A DNA stretch of 64,000 nt from Drosophila pseudoobscura (taxonomy: Eukaryota > Arthropoda > Insecta > Diptera > Drosophilidae): the NCBI RefSeq assembly GCF_009870125.1, contig NC_046683.1, forward strand, positions 64,991,869-65,055,868, in the 5' to 3' direction. Numbering within the stretch: the first letter of the stretch is position 1; every line of letters starts with the position of its first letter. The translations under genes and the position numbers were made by a program. The notes under the pieces are model-generated. The model was given only the letters and a program-made list of their open reading frames with translations. It was not told the origin of the DNA and made no database searches. Positions 12,132 to 25,190 of this stretch are shown one piece after another.

Positions 12132-15100
12132 GGCTGGCAGTCGATTGGCAGGACTCTCCCGATCACGGAGAGACATGCCGCGCCCCGATCGGCTGCCGTA
12201 CTGCAGAGATATGGCGTACAGAAAAGTCCAGTGTGCTAAAACTATACAAAACCACATGTTCCGAGGGCTATATTTTAGTCAAATAGGGCCAGATCGGGGA
12301 AGGACCCACTTTCCCAGGACCGTGGGGATCCAGACTGTCGAACGGCATCAAAATCTCGACTACGAAAATGAGGCCGATTTTTGGCAAATTTAATGATGTA
12401 ACCATCATGATTTTTTGCGAAAATCGTGAAAAAATGGATGTCCTTTTTTCCAATGGCAGTCGATTGGCAGGACTCTCCCGATCACGGAGAGGCATGCCGC
12501 GCCCCGATCGGCTGCCGTACTGCAGACTTATAGCGTACAGAAAAGACCAGTGTTCTAAAACTATACAAAACCACATGTTCCGAGGGCTATATTTTAGTCA
12601 AATAGGGCCAGATCGGGGAAGGACCCACTTTCCCAGGACCGTGGGGATCCAGACTGTCGAACGGCATCAAAATCTCGACTACGAAAATGAGGCCGATTTT
12701 TGGCAAATTTAATGATGTAACCATCATGATTTTTTGCGAAAATCGTGAAAAAATGGATGTCCTTTTTTCCAATGGCAGTCGATTGGCAGGACTCTCCCGA
12801 TCACGGAGAGGCACGCCACGCCTCGATCGGCTGCCGTACTGCAGAGATATAGCGTACAGAAAAGACCAGTGTTCTAAAACTATACAAAACCACATATTCG
12901 GAAGGCTATATCTTAGACAAATAGGCTCTGATCGGGGAAGGACCCACTTTCCCAGGACCGTGGGGATCCAGACTGTCGAACGGCATCAAAATCTCGACTA
13001 CGAAAATGAGGCCGATTTTTGGCAAATTTAATGTTACATCATGATTTTTTGCGAAAATCGTGAAAAAATGGATGTCCTTTTTTAGGCTGGCAGTCGAATG
13101 GCAGGACTCTCCCGATCACGGAGAGGCATGCCGCGCCCCGATCGGCTGCCGTACTGCAGAGATATAGCGTACAGAAAAGACCAGTGTTCTAAAACTATAC
13201 AAAACCACATGTTCCGAGGGCTATATTTTAGTCAAATAGGGCCAGATCGGGGAAGGACCCCCTTTCCCAGGACCGTGGGGATCCAGACTGTCGAACGGCA
13301 TCAAAATCTCGACTACGAAAATGAGGCCGATTTTTGGCAAATTTAATGTTACATCATGATTTTTTGCGAAAATCGTGAAAAAATGGATGTCCTTTTTTAG
13401 GCTGGCAGTCGAATGGCAGGACTCTCCCGATCACGGAGAGGCACGCCACGCCTCGATCGGCTGCCGTACTGCAGAGATATAGCGTACAGAAAAGACCAGT
13501 GTTCTAAAACTATACAAAACCACATGTTCCGAGGGCTATATTTTAGTCAAATAGGGCCAGATCGGGGAAGGACCCACTTTCCCAGGACCGTGGGGATCCA
13601 GACTGTCGAGCGGCATCAAAATCTCGACTACGAAAATGAGGCCGATTATTGGCAAATTTAATGATGTATACATCATGATTTTTTGCGAAAATCGTGAAAA
13701 AATGTATGTCCTTTCTTAGGCTGGCAGTCGAATGGCAGGACTCTCCCGATCACGGAGAGGCATGCCGCGCCCCCAACGGCTGCCGTACTGCAGAGTTATA
13801 GCGTACAGAAAAGACCAGTGTTCTAAAACTATACAAAACCACATATTCGGAAGGCTATATCTTAGACAAATAGGCTCTGATCGGGGAAGGACCCACTTTC
13901 CCAGGACCGTGGGGATCCAGACTGTTGAACGGCATCAAAATCTCGACTACGAAAATGAGGCCGATTTTTGGCAAATTTAATGATGTAACCATCATGATTT
14001 TTTGCGAAAATCGTGAAAAAATGTATGTCCTTTTTTAGGTTGGCAGTCGATTGGCAGGACTCTCCCGATCACGGAGAGGCATGCCGCGCCCCGATCGGCT
14101 GCCGTACTGCAGACTTATAGCGTACAGAAAAGACCAGTGTTCTAAAACTATACAAAACCACATATTCGGAAGGCTATATCTTAGACAAATAGGCTCTGAT
14201 CGGGGAAGGACCCACTTTCCCAGGACCGTGGGGATCCAGACTGTTGAACGGCATCAAAATCTCGACTACGAAAATGAGGCCGATTTTTGGCAAATTTAAT
14301 GATGTAACCATCATGATTTTTTGCGAAAATCGTGAAAAAATGTATGTCCTTTTTTAGGTTGGCAGTCGATTGGCAGGACTCTCCCGATCACGGAGAGGCA
14401 TGCCGCGCCCCGATCGGCTGCCGTACTGCAGACTTATAGCGTACAGAAAAGACCAGTGTTCTAAAACTATACAAAACCACATGTTCCGAGGGCTATATTT
14501 TAGTAAAATAGGGCCAGATCGGGGAAGGACCCACTTTCCCAGGACCGTGGGGATCCAGACTGTCGAACGGCATCAAAATCTCGACTACGAAAATGAGGCC
14601 GATTTTTGGCAAATTTAATGATGTAACCATCATGATTTTTTGCGAAAATCGTGAAAAAATGGATGTCCTTTTTTAGGCTGGCAGTCGAATGGCAGGACTC
14701 TCCCGATCACGGAGAGGCACGCCACGCCTCGATCGGCTGCCGTACTGCAGAGATATAGCGTACAGAAAAGACCAGTGTTCTAAAACTATACAAAACCACA
14801 TGTTCCGAGGGCTATATTTTAGTCAAATAGGGCCAGATCGGGGAAGGACCCACTTTCCCAGGACCGTGGGGATCCAGACTGTCGAACGGCATCAAAATCT
14901 CGACTACGAAAATGATTTGCATCATGATTTTTTGCGAAAATCGTGAAAAAATGTATGTCCTTTTTTAGGCTGGCAGTCGATTGGCAGGACTCTCCCGATC
15001 ACGGAGAGGCATGCCGCGCCCCGATCGGCTGCCGTACTGTAGAGTTATAGCGTTCAGAAAAGACCAGTGTTCTAAAACTATACAAAACCACATGTTCCGA

Positions 15101-18100
15101 GGGCTATATTTTAGTCAAATAGGGCCAGATCGGGGAAGGACCCACTTTCCCAGGACCGTGGGGATCCAGACTGTCGAACGGCATCAAAATCTCGACTACG
15201 AAAATGAGGCCGATTTTTGGCAAATTTAATGATGTAACCATCATGACTTTTGCGAAAATCGTGAAAAAATGTATGTCCTTTTTTATGCTGGCAGTCGAAT
15301 GGCAGGACTCTCCCGATCACGGAGAGGCATGCCGCGCCCCGATCGGCTGCCGTACTGCAGAGTTATAGCGTACAGAAAAGACCAGTGTTCTAAAACTATA
15401 CAAAACCACATATTCGGAAGGCTATATCTTAGACAAATAGGCTCTGATCGGGGAAGGACCCACTTTCCCAGGACCGTGGGGATCCAGACTGTCGAGCGGC
15501 ATCAAAATCTCGACTACGAAAATGAGGCCGATTTTTGGCAAATTTAATGATGTATACATCATGATTTTTTGCGAAAATCGTGAAAAAATGTATGTCCTTT
15601 CTTAGGCTGGCAGTCGAATGGCAGGACTCTCCCGATCACGGAGAGGCATGCCGCGCCCCCCTCGGCTGCCGTACTGCAGAGATATAGCGTACAGAAAAGA
15701 CCAGTGTTTCAAAACTATACAAAACCACATATTCGGAAGGCTATATCTTAGACAAATAGGCTCTGATCGGGGAAGGACCCACTTTCCCAGGACCGTGGGG
15801 ATCCAGACTGTCGAACGGCATCAAAATCTCGACTACGAAAATGAGGCCGATTTTTGGCAAATTTAATGATGTAACCATCATGATTTTTTGCGAAAATCGT
15901 GAAAAAATGGATGTCCTTTTTTCCAATGGCAGTCGATTGGCAGGACTCTCCCGATCACGGAGAGGCATGCCGCGCCCCGATCGGCTGCCGTACTGCAGAG
16001 TTATAGCGTACAGAAAAGACCAGTGTTCTAAAACTATACAAAACCACATATTCGGAAGGCTATATCTTAGACAAATAGGCTCTGATCGGGGAAGGACCCA
16101 TTTTCCCAGGACCGTGGGGATCCAGACTGTCGAGCGGCATCAAAATCTCGACTACGAAAATGAGGCCGATTATTGGCAAATTTAATGATGTATACATCAT
16201 GATTTTTTGCGAAAATCGTGAAAAAATGTATGTCCTTTCTTAGGCTGGCAGTCGAATGGCAGGACTCTCCCGATCACGGAGAGGCATGCCGCGCCCCCAA
16301 CGGCTGCCGTACTGCAGAGTTATAGCGTACAGAAAAGACCAGTGTTCTAAAACTATACAAAACCACATATTCGGAAGGCTATATCTTAGACAAATAGGCT
16401 CTGATCGGGGAAGGACCCACTTTCCCAGGACCGTGGGGATCCAGACTGTCGAGCGGCATCAAAATCTCGACTACGAAAATGAGGCTGATTTTTGGCAAAT
16501 TTAATGATGTATACATCATGATTTTTTGCGAAAATCGTGAAAAAATGTATGTCCTTTTTTAGGTTGGCAGTCGATTGGCAGGACTCTCCCGATCACGGAG
16601 AGGCATGCCGCGCCCCGATCGGCTGCCGTACTGCAGACTTATAGCGTACAGAAAAGACCAGTGTTCTAAAACTATACAAAACCACATATTCGGAAGGCTA
16701 TATCTTAGACAAATAGGCTCTGATCGGGGAAGGACCCACTTTCCCAGGACCGTGGGGATCCAGACTGTTGAACGGCATCAAAATCTCGACTACGAAAATG
16801 AGGCCGATTTTTGGCAAATTTAATGATGTAACCATCATGATTTTTTGCGAAAATCGTGAAAAAATGTATGTCCTTTTTTAGGTTGGCAGTCGATTGGCAG
16901 GACTCTCCCGATCACGGAGAGGCATGCCGCGCCCCGATCGGCTGCCGTACTGTAGAGTTATAGCGTTCAGAAAAGACCAGTGTTCTAAAACTATACAAAA
17001 CCACATGTTCCGAGGGCTATATTTTAGTCAAATAGGGCCAGATCGGGGAAGGACCCACTTTCCCAGGACCGTGGGGATCCAGACTGTCGAACGGCATCAA
17101 AATCTCGACTACGAAAATGAGGCCGATTTTTGGCAAATTTAATGATGTAACCATCATGACTTTTGCGAAAATCGTGAAAAAATGTATGTCCTTTTTTAGG
17201 CTGGCAGTCGAATGGCAGGACTCTCCCGATCACGGAGAGGCATGCCGCGCCCCGATCGGCTGCCGTACTGCAGAGTTATAGCGTACAGAAAAGACCAGTG
17301 TTCTAAAACTATACAAAACCACATATTCGGAAGGCTATATCTTAGACAAATAGGCTCTGATCGGGGAAGGACCCACTTTCCCAGGACCGTGGGGATCCAG
17401 ACTGTCGAGCGGCATCAAAATCTCGACTACGAAAATGAGGCCGATTTTTGGCAAATTTAATGATGTATACATCATGATTTTTTGCGAAAATCGTGAAAAA
17501 ATGTATGTCCTTTCTTAGGCTGGCAGTCGAATGGCAGGACTCTCCCGATCACGGAGAGGCATGCCGCGCCCCCATCGGCTGCCGTACTGCAGAGATATAG
17601 CGTACAGAAAAGACCAGTGTTTCAAAACTATACAAAACCACATATTCGGAAGGCTATATCTTAGACAAATAGGCTCTGATCGGGGAAGGACCCACTTTCC
17701 CAGGACCGTGGGGATCCAGACTGTCGAACGGCATCAAAATCTCGACTACGAAAATGAGGCCGATTTTTGGCAAATTTAATGATGTAACCATCATGATTTT
17801 TTGCGAAAATCGTGAAAAAATGGATGTCCTTTTTTCCAATGGCAGTCGATTGGCAGGACTCTCCCGATCACGGAGAGGCATGCCGCGCCCCGATCGGCTG
17901 CCGTACTGCAGAGATATAGCGTACAGAAAAGAACAGTGTTCTAAAACTATACAAAACCACATATTCGGAAGGCTATATCTTAGACAAATAGGCTCTGATC
18001 GGGGAAGGACCCACTTTCCCAGGACCGTGGGGATCCAGACTGTCGAGCGGCATCAAAATCTAGACTACGAAAATGAGGCCGATTTTTGGCAAATTTAATG

Positions 18101-20425
18101 ATGTATACATCATGATTTTTTGCGAAAATCGTGAAAAAATGTATGTCCTTTCTTAGGCTGGCAGTCGAATGGCAGGACTCTCCCGATCACGGAGAGGCAT
18201 GCCGCGCCCCCAACGGCTGCCGTACTGCAGAGTTATAGCGTACAGAAAAGACCAGTGTTCTAAAACTATACAAAACCACATATTCGGAAGGCTATATCTT
18301 AGACAAATAGGCCCTGATCGGGGAAGGACCCACTTTCCCAGGACCGTGGGGATCCAGACTGTCGAGCGGCATCAAAATCTAGACTACGAAAATGAGGCCG
18401 ATTTTTGGCAAATTTAATGATGTAACCATCATGATTTTTTGCGAAAACCGTGAAAAAATGTATGTCCTTTTTTAGGCTGGCAGTCGAATGGCAGGACTCT
18501 CCCGATCACGGAGAGGCATGCCGCGCCCCCAACGGCTGCCGTACTGCAGAGTTATAGCGTACAGAAAAGACCAGTGTTCTAAAACTATACAAAACCACAT
18601 ATTCGGAAGGCTATATCTTAGACAAATAGGCTCTGATCGGGGAAGGACCCACTTTCCCAGGACCGTGGGGATCCAGACTGTCGAGCGGCATCAAAATCTA
18701 GACTACGAAAATGAGGCCGATTATTGGCAAATTTAATGATGTATACATCATGATTTTTTGCGAAAATCGTGAAAAAATGTATGTCCTTTCTTAGGCTGGC
18801 AGTCGAATGGCAGGACTCTCCCGATCACGGAGAGGCATGCCGCGCCCCCAACGGCTGCCGTACTGCAGAGTTATAGCGTACAGAAAAGACCAGTGTTCTA
18901 AAACTATACAAAACCACATATTCGGAAGGCTATATCTTAGACAAATAGGCTCTGATCGGGGAAGGACCCACTTTCCCAGGACCGTGGGGATCCAGACTGT
19001 TGAACGGCATCAAAATCTCGACTACGAAAATGAGGCCGATTTTTGGCAAATTTAATGATGTAACCATCATGATTTTTTGCGAAAATCGTGAAAAAATGTA
19101 TGTCCTTTTTTAGGCTGGCAGTCGAATGGCAGGACTCTCCCGATCACGGAGAGGCATGCCGCGCCCACATCGGCTGCCGTACTGCAGAGATATAGCGTAC
19201 AGAAAATAACAGTGTTCTAAAACGATACAAAACCACATATTCGGAAGGCTATATCTTAGACAAATAGGCTCTGATCAGAGTTATAGCGTACAGAAAAGAC
19301 CAGTGTTTTAAAACGATACATAACCACATATTCGGAAGGCTATATCTTAGTCAATTAGGGCCAGATCGGGGAAGGACCCCCTTTCCCAGGACCGTGGGGA
19401 TCCAGACTGTCGAACGGCATCAAAATCTCGACTACGAAAATGAGGCCGATTTTTGGAAAATTTAATGATGTAACCATCATGATTTTTTGCGAAAATCGTG
19501 AAAAAATGGATGTCCTTTTTTCCAATGGCAGTCGATTGGCAGGACTCTCCCGATCACGGAGAGGCATGCCGCGCCCCGATCGGCTGCCGTACTGCAGAGA
19601 TATAGCGTACAGAAAAGAACAGTGTTCTAAAACTATACAAAACCACATATTCGGAAGGCTATATCTTAGACAAATAGGCTCTGATCGGGGAAGGACCCAC
19701 TTTCCCAGGACCGTGGGGATCCAGACTGTCGAGCGGCATCAAAATCTAGACTACGAAAATGAGGCCGATTTTTGGCAAATTTAATGATGTAACCATCATG
19801 ATTTTTTGCGAAAACCGTGAAAAAATGTATGTCCTTTTTTAGGCTGGCAGTCGATTGGCAGGACTCTCCCGATCACGGAGAGGCATGCCGCGCCCCGATC
19901 GGCTGCCGCTGCCGTACTGCAGAGATATAGCGTACAGAAAAGACCAGTGTTCTAAAACTATACAAAACCACATATTCGGAAGGCTATATCTTAGACAAAT
20001 AGGCTCTGATCGGGGAAGGACCCACTTTCCCAGAACCGTGGGGATCCAGACTGTCGAACGGCATCAAAATCTCGACTACAAAAATGAGGCCGATTTTTGG
20101 CAAATTTAATGATGTAACCATCATGATGTTTTGCGAAAATCGTGAAAAAATGTATGTCCTTTTTTAGGCTGGCAGTCGATTGGCAGGACTCTCCCGATCA
20201 CGGAGAGGCATGCCGCGCCCCGATCGGCTGATGTACTGCAGAGATATAACGTTCAGAAAAAAACAGTATTTGAAAGTTACGCAAATCTTCGGAAGGCTAT
20301 ATCTCAGACAAATATGCCCAGATCGGGGAAGGACCGAGTCTGGCAGGATCGCGAGGATCCTGACTGCGAGACATGCCGCGCCCCGATCGGGCGATGTGTA
20401 GCCGAGATATAGCGTACAGAAAAAG
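12132..20425 (+). repeat. Right satellite array, ~319-bp units
   Basis: About twenty-five head-to-tail units of the same satellite as 4817-9740, in the opposite orientation. Unit ends fall at 12393, 12712, 13031, 13346, 13661, 13980, 14299, 14618, then 15229, 15547, 15866, 16185 and so on to about 20109. Most units are 315-319 bp. The unit ending near 14946 is shortened and the region 19190-19380 is rearranged. The outermost units (20170-20425) are clearly diverged, including AACGTTCAGAAAAAAACAG and a shortened core, as expected at an array edge. Subtypes match those of the left array. Small frames such as 12368-12712 recur with the repeat and are not annotated as genes. Confidence 0.95.
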
Positions 20426-21331
20426 TTTTATTGTCAGTGAAATTATTTTTGGTATTTCGTTTATGCTTTTATGCTTTCGTTTATTTATGTAAAAGATATG
20501 CACATAGATACATAAATGTATGTCGTGCATATACTAAAATTATTTACTTTAAGTTTATTTTTTGTTCATGTTGTAAATGATATTTCGAAGTTTTTCAATT
20601 GGAACCATTGCATATAGTTTTGTTTCTCATTTGGCAAACGGAAGTACGGATAAGTTCCTGCTTAAGAGTAAATATGCTTGTTTGCAGCTGAAACGCTTTA
20701 AGTACATATAACGATTGATGAAAAATGAGACCATACACCGGAAAAAAATCGATTATTATTTAAATTCACACCCATACTTAGAAGTCTAGTTGGAATACAA
20801 TATGTTTGTATATATGTATGTATGTATGTATGCATGTAGCTTTGTTAGTTATGGATCTAGTATATGCCTGCATTATGCTATTGGAATTCATGTCTTGTCG
20901 ACCTCACAGAGCGGCTGTTAAAGCGCAAGTCACAAACCTGCGACTTGTCTGGTGTTATTGCAAATAATTGTACGATTAGTTGTATAGATACACAAACTTA
21001 GATACTTAGAATACTAGTACTATCGATTTTCATTTGGATTGTTCTGGAGTGTGAAACGAATGTATTCAATATAAGCGTTTTATAACTTGTCATTCCCAAA
21101 ATCCACGTTCCAAATTCCTAATTCAAAATTCAAAATTTCCAAAGTCCTTTTTTGCTGTTCATCGTCTTCCGGCTCTTAATGGCTAAGTACTCGTGGTGGG
21201 CGCCAGAGAGATCTCGGGTCTAAGCTAAGCTTTATGCTAATCTCGGAACTAAGATATAATGTGGAAAATGGTGCACACACTTTGTGTTAAATTCAGCTGA
21301 TACTATCAAATGGTAATCTCCTTTTTGGTAT
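20426..21331. other. Spacer between satellite array and TEX2-like gene
   Basis: AT-rich sequence with a (TATG)n microsatellite near 20812-20835 and no supported open frame. The right part, next to the stop codon of the minus-strand gene at 21332, is expected to hold its 3' untranslated region. No canonical polyadenylation signal could be placed with confidence. Confidence 0.6.
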
Positions 21332-24300
21332 TTAGTTGGGCGAGGCCGGCGACTCGTCCTCGTAGCTGGGTTTGGCCAGGAAGGGTATGTTAAAGTCCAC
21401 CATATTCGGGTAGACCAAAAATTTGTTGACAGCCTCGCACAGCTTGCTCTCAATGACATTGGTAACAATGGACCAGTCGACGGACTTGTCGCCCACTTGG
21501 GGCTTGGTTGATATCCACAGGCGAGGTGGGCCCCGGAAGCACACCCACACCCGATCGGAGGGCGGGGGCGGTATGTTTATTGTCCCACGAGCCACCATAC
21601 CCTTGAGATCTACGCGCAGTGTGATGTTGGCATTCATGTTCTCCATGGCTCTCTGCACGTACGGCAGCTCGGTGGCATACTGGAACAGATTTGAGGCAGC
21701 TATGCGGTCGACGATCTTGAAGATGCGTCGTGCGTTCCCCGGCGAGTTTTGGAAGAATCTGACACAATCGAAGAGGGAGGGGATATCAGCAGGAGATCAG
21801 CCAGCATAGAGGAGGAAAACTTACTCAGTCCCGGACGCAGTCTCAGTAGCGGCGCCCGTCGGTGGGCTTTCACTTTCGGTGGAGGAGCCCCCAGTGCTCT
21901 CGCCATCGCTGTCATAGATGGCACTCCTGCTGTCTATCGGTATGTCATCGTCGCCCAGATTGCGCGGATACTGAGGTAGATCTGGCTGCGCCGATGTGCT
22001 GGGACCGCTTTCAGCTCCCATTGGCGAGGCCTTGGTCTTGGCGCGGATGCGCAGCAAATTGAGCTTGGTGGTCACCGTGATGTGAGCCAGTCCTTCGTAG
22101 GTGAGGTCCGCATCCACCCACACACCGCGCTCGTCCAGCATAGGCTGGGAGACGCGATGGCACAGCATGGGCGAATCGCCCATATAGATGTTCGTTATGA
22201 TCACCTCCTCCATGAAACTGGGCAGCTGTGGGAGAAATCGCAACCATGAAAAGGATTCTATAGTTGATTCTTCGACTTATTGTACTTACCTTAATGGAGT
22301 TGAGCTTCTTCTGCATAAATTCCTTTATCCTCTCCTGGAGTTTCGCGTCGTGCAGCATGCTAAAGAGACAGCGCCCCATGAGGACATTGGCCCAGACAAT
22401 GCTGCCGGAGGGCCCCAGAAACAGTGACTGGTCGACGCCTTTCCATAGCTCATCTTCCTGGCGCTTGGCGCGGCGATTCTACGTAGAAAATTTTCTCATT
22501 ATTTAGATTTAAATGCTTTTCGCACATTCAAACGTAAATTGGAAGAAAATTAAGCCAAGAAACATACTTTCTTTTTTTCTGAGCCGCTCTCGCGGCGGGC
22601 ACTTTTGGTCACTGGGATCTGGGTCTGTCGGCAAGCTTTCTACATGGATCGATGCGAAACAAATACAAATAAAAACGCAAATCATAAAAACTGAAAGAGA
22701 AAACTACAACTGAAAAGTTGGAGAGTGAGAAGGTGCCGCACCTGGTAGCCGGCCATGAAACGGACATAATCCGCTGGATTTCTAGCCACATCGGAACTCA
22801 TGATCATTCCCTCGAATTGCTCCTCCTTCGGCGTCTCGGGAAGTAAATCATCCGCGGTTATCTCATCAAACTCTAAATCGGGCGTCTGCTGACCGTCATT
22901 CACATTCGAGGCAAACGACACATCGCCCAAGCTCCGATCATCGCTCTGATTATCCTTCGGGCGCGCCTATGGGTAAGCAAAGTATTAACGACTGGGATTT
23001 CGGTAAAACCCGAAGCAGCTGCTTATTCACCTTGAGTCCACCCATAGCGCCTACCATGCGGACTGCCTGCCTGGCGGCGGCCATCTGCAGATCTGTGTCC
23101 TCCACAAAACGTGCCATCGGCACATGCAAGTCCTGCTCATGGACGCGCCCCTTGCTGGCGGCGGTAAAGCGGCGATACCAGTCCTCCTTCTCCCGATCAC
23201 AGCGCGTGAAGAGCAGCAGGCGAACCTCATCGCCACAGGGCACCGTGATGTCGTTGAGCTCCGTGTCCGGATTCACATTGTTCCGTAGTTGTTGCAGCTG
23301 TAAGTAAAGACAAGTTAGAGCCGTGATCTCCACAGTTCGAGTTCAATTGATTGCATCTTACGTCGCCTTGCATTACAGTGGCTGCAAAATCCTGTTTTTC
23401 CTGATCCTCGTAAGGGGGCGTGGAGCCAGGGGCAAAGGTCAGTGATGTACGGGCCTCATTCGACTCCAGCCTGAGCGTTGAATCCGACAGAGATTCAGTT
23501 GAGAGACGAGCCGTGGGTGAATCACTGGTGTTCTTGATGATCAGCTGGATGGGATACTTGCGATTGAAGAAGCTGAAAAGGAAGAAAATTAAATAAGAGT
23601 GTTGAAGAGGGTCCTTCTCAAGGATCAACTACTGACCGCTTCTTGGCCAGGCCCAGGGGCAGCAGCTCAATGCGGCAGCCCCTCAGATCGTAGGAGCGAT
23701 GATCGGTGAAGAGGATCTTCTTGCGATCGATGGGCTGCTCGTTCCACATGGAGCGCTTGGGTATCCTCGCTTGGGTGCCGGACATCTTCAGGATGCAGCC
23801 ATCTAGTCGCACATAGATGGATCGCGTCATGTGGAAGGAGAAGGTGAGCGGATCGTAGCTGTCTAGCTCGTTCATCCAGCCCGAGTAGGTCTTGATCGTC
23901 TTGTGCTCCTCCGCCGAGGGGATCTTACAGATGGGCATGGACTCGTAGTTCGGTATCCTGAACTTCACCCTTTCCGGATGCGTGGACAGCATGAAGTGTT
24001 CAAAGAGCCAGCGCAGGTGTTTGCCGCAGGAGTCTATCAGCGCGATGAACAGCATTGTGGCGAAGACGCCGCGCAGGAAGTCCTGCATCGGCAGGATCAT
24101 CAGCACCACGATGGAGGCCCCCAGCGCTATGGGCGTGGCAATGGATGACACCGTTCCGCCATGCCTACGCCAGCCACTGAAGCTGACATTGCTTCCTCTG
24201 GACAAGAAGCTGAACCACGACTTTGACTCTGGGCTGTCGGGAGGCCTTTCGTCAAAGGACACTGTGGCTTCGGGTGAAGCAAAAGGTAGGGTCAAACTAG

Positions 24301-25187
24301 CACGTGGATCTGCCTCATCCCCCTTACTTCCGCCATCCCTGTCATCCGCAGGCCCCATCTCTGGCCACTCGAGCGGCAAACCTGCTTGTTTGTTCGCCAT
24401 GGGTATCATATCCTCCAGGACCTCAACTCCAGACTCAATCTCCACATCCTTGCGGGCCAGCAGGATGCTCCGTTTCTTTACCTTGCCACTGGCAATGGGA
24501 ATCTCCGCGGAGGCACCCGCCGCCTGCTGGAGGGTCGATGGCTCGCTGCCCACATCGACCACATTGCGCCTGCGCAGAAAGCCGCTGCGCAACGAGCCGG
24601 ACGGCGCACTGGGGCTGTGGCTGACGTCCTTCTTGCTCATGGCTGCCGCCTGGTGCTTGGCCTTCACCTTGGACTTGATGTGGGCCAGGCCGCGCCGCAG
24701 GCGGGAACGTTCTGCACCAGCTATGGGTACGGCTGCGGCAGCTGCAACGTCGCCGCTGCCCAGGCTGCTGCTGTCGTGCTGCAGTTGCTCGGCCTCCGCA
24801 TCCGAGTCGGAGTTCTGCTGGTGGTGATGCTTATGATCCGGGTCCAGAGGCAGATCTTCGCTGAGCGATGGAATGCACTCGGTGTCCGAGTCGGGCTCGG
24901 TGGGGCTCCACCCAATGGACGGTGGGTCAGCCACAATAATGGGAATCGCTGGAATGGCTGTTGAATGGTGCGACGGCTGCTTGGACGACTTGATTTCCTC
25001 AAGGGTTTGTGTGACCTTGCCCTTGATCAGTTTCCAGGTTCCCACTCCCCCACTGGTGTCTACGGTCGGTCCTCCGACTCCGCCTCCTCCTCCGCTTCCG
25101 CCTCCGCTGCTGATGCCTGCGGCGGTTAGAGCGGCTATCAGGTTGGGGCCGCTGGACGTGGGTGAGACGCCTTCAATGCTGCCTGAT
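21332..25187 (-). CDS. TEX2-like SMP-domain lipid-transfer protein (5' end not found)
   Basis: Eight exons join in phase: 25187-23637, 23572-23362, 23297-23031, 22966-22742, 22639-22568, 22478-22290, 22225-21825 and 21758-21332. They give 1113 visible residues. The N-terminal third is low-complexity and charged. Two adjacent hydrophobic segments (ATPIALGASIVVLMILP and GVFATMLFIALI) are followed by a PH-like region (SIYVRLDGCILKMSG, then the KYPIQLIIKN segment) and, near the C-terminus, an SMP domain (SIVWANVLMGRCLF, LPSFMEEVIITNIYMGDSP). This order matches TEX2, an ER membrane protein thought to move lipids at membrane contacts. The first visible exon begins after an acceptor at 25188-25190 with one base of a split codon, so at least one upstream coding exon is missing; I could not identify it in 25.2-32.8 kb. 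The family call is strong. No fly symbol is given because I am not sure of it. Confidence 0.88.
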
Positions 25188-25190
25188 CTG

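Noticed and set aside
12368-12712. 114-codon frame repeated in most satellite units (and its reverse-strand partner)
   Set aside because: It recurs because the unit repeats; some units break it, frames exist on both strands, and there is no start context, splice structure or known domain.
4817-20425. CRISPR-like regular repeats
   Set aside because: Units of ~319 bp with no short repeat/unique spacer pattern, in an animal genome; this is a satellite.
23982-24827. 281-codon plus-strand frame inside the TEX2-like exon
   Set aside because: Antisense shadow of a long GC-rich coding exon whose minus-strand frame carries the family domains and consistent splice sites.
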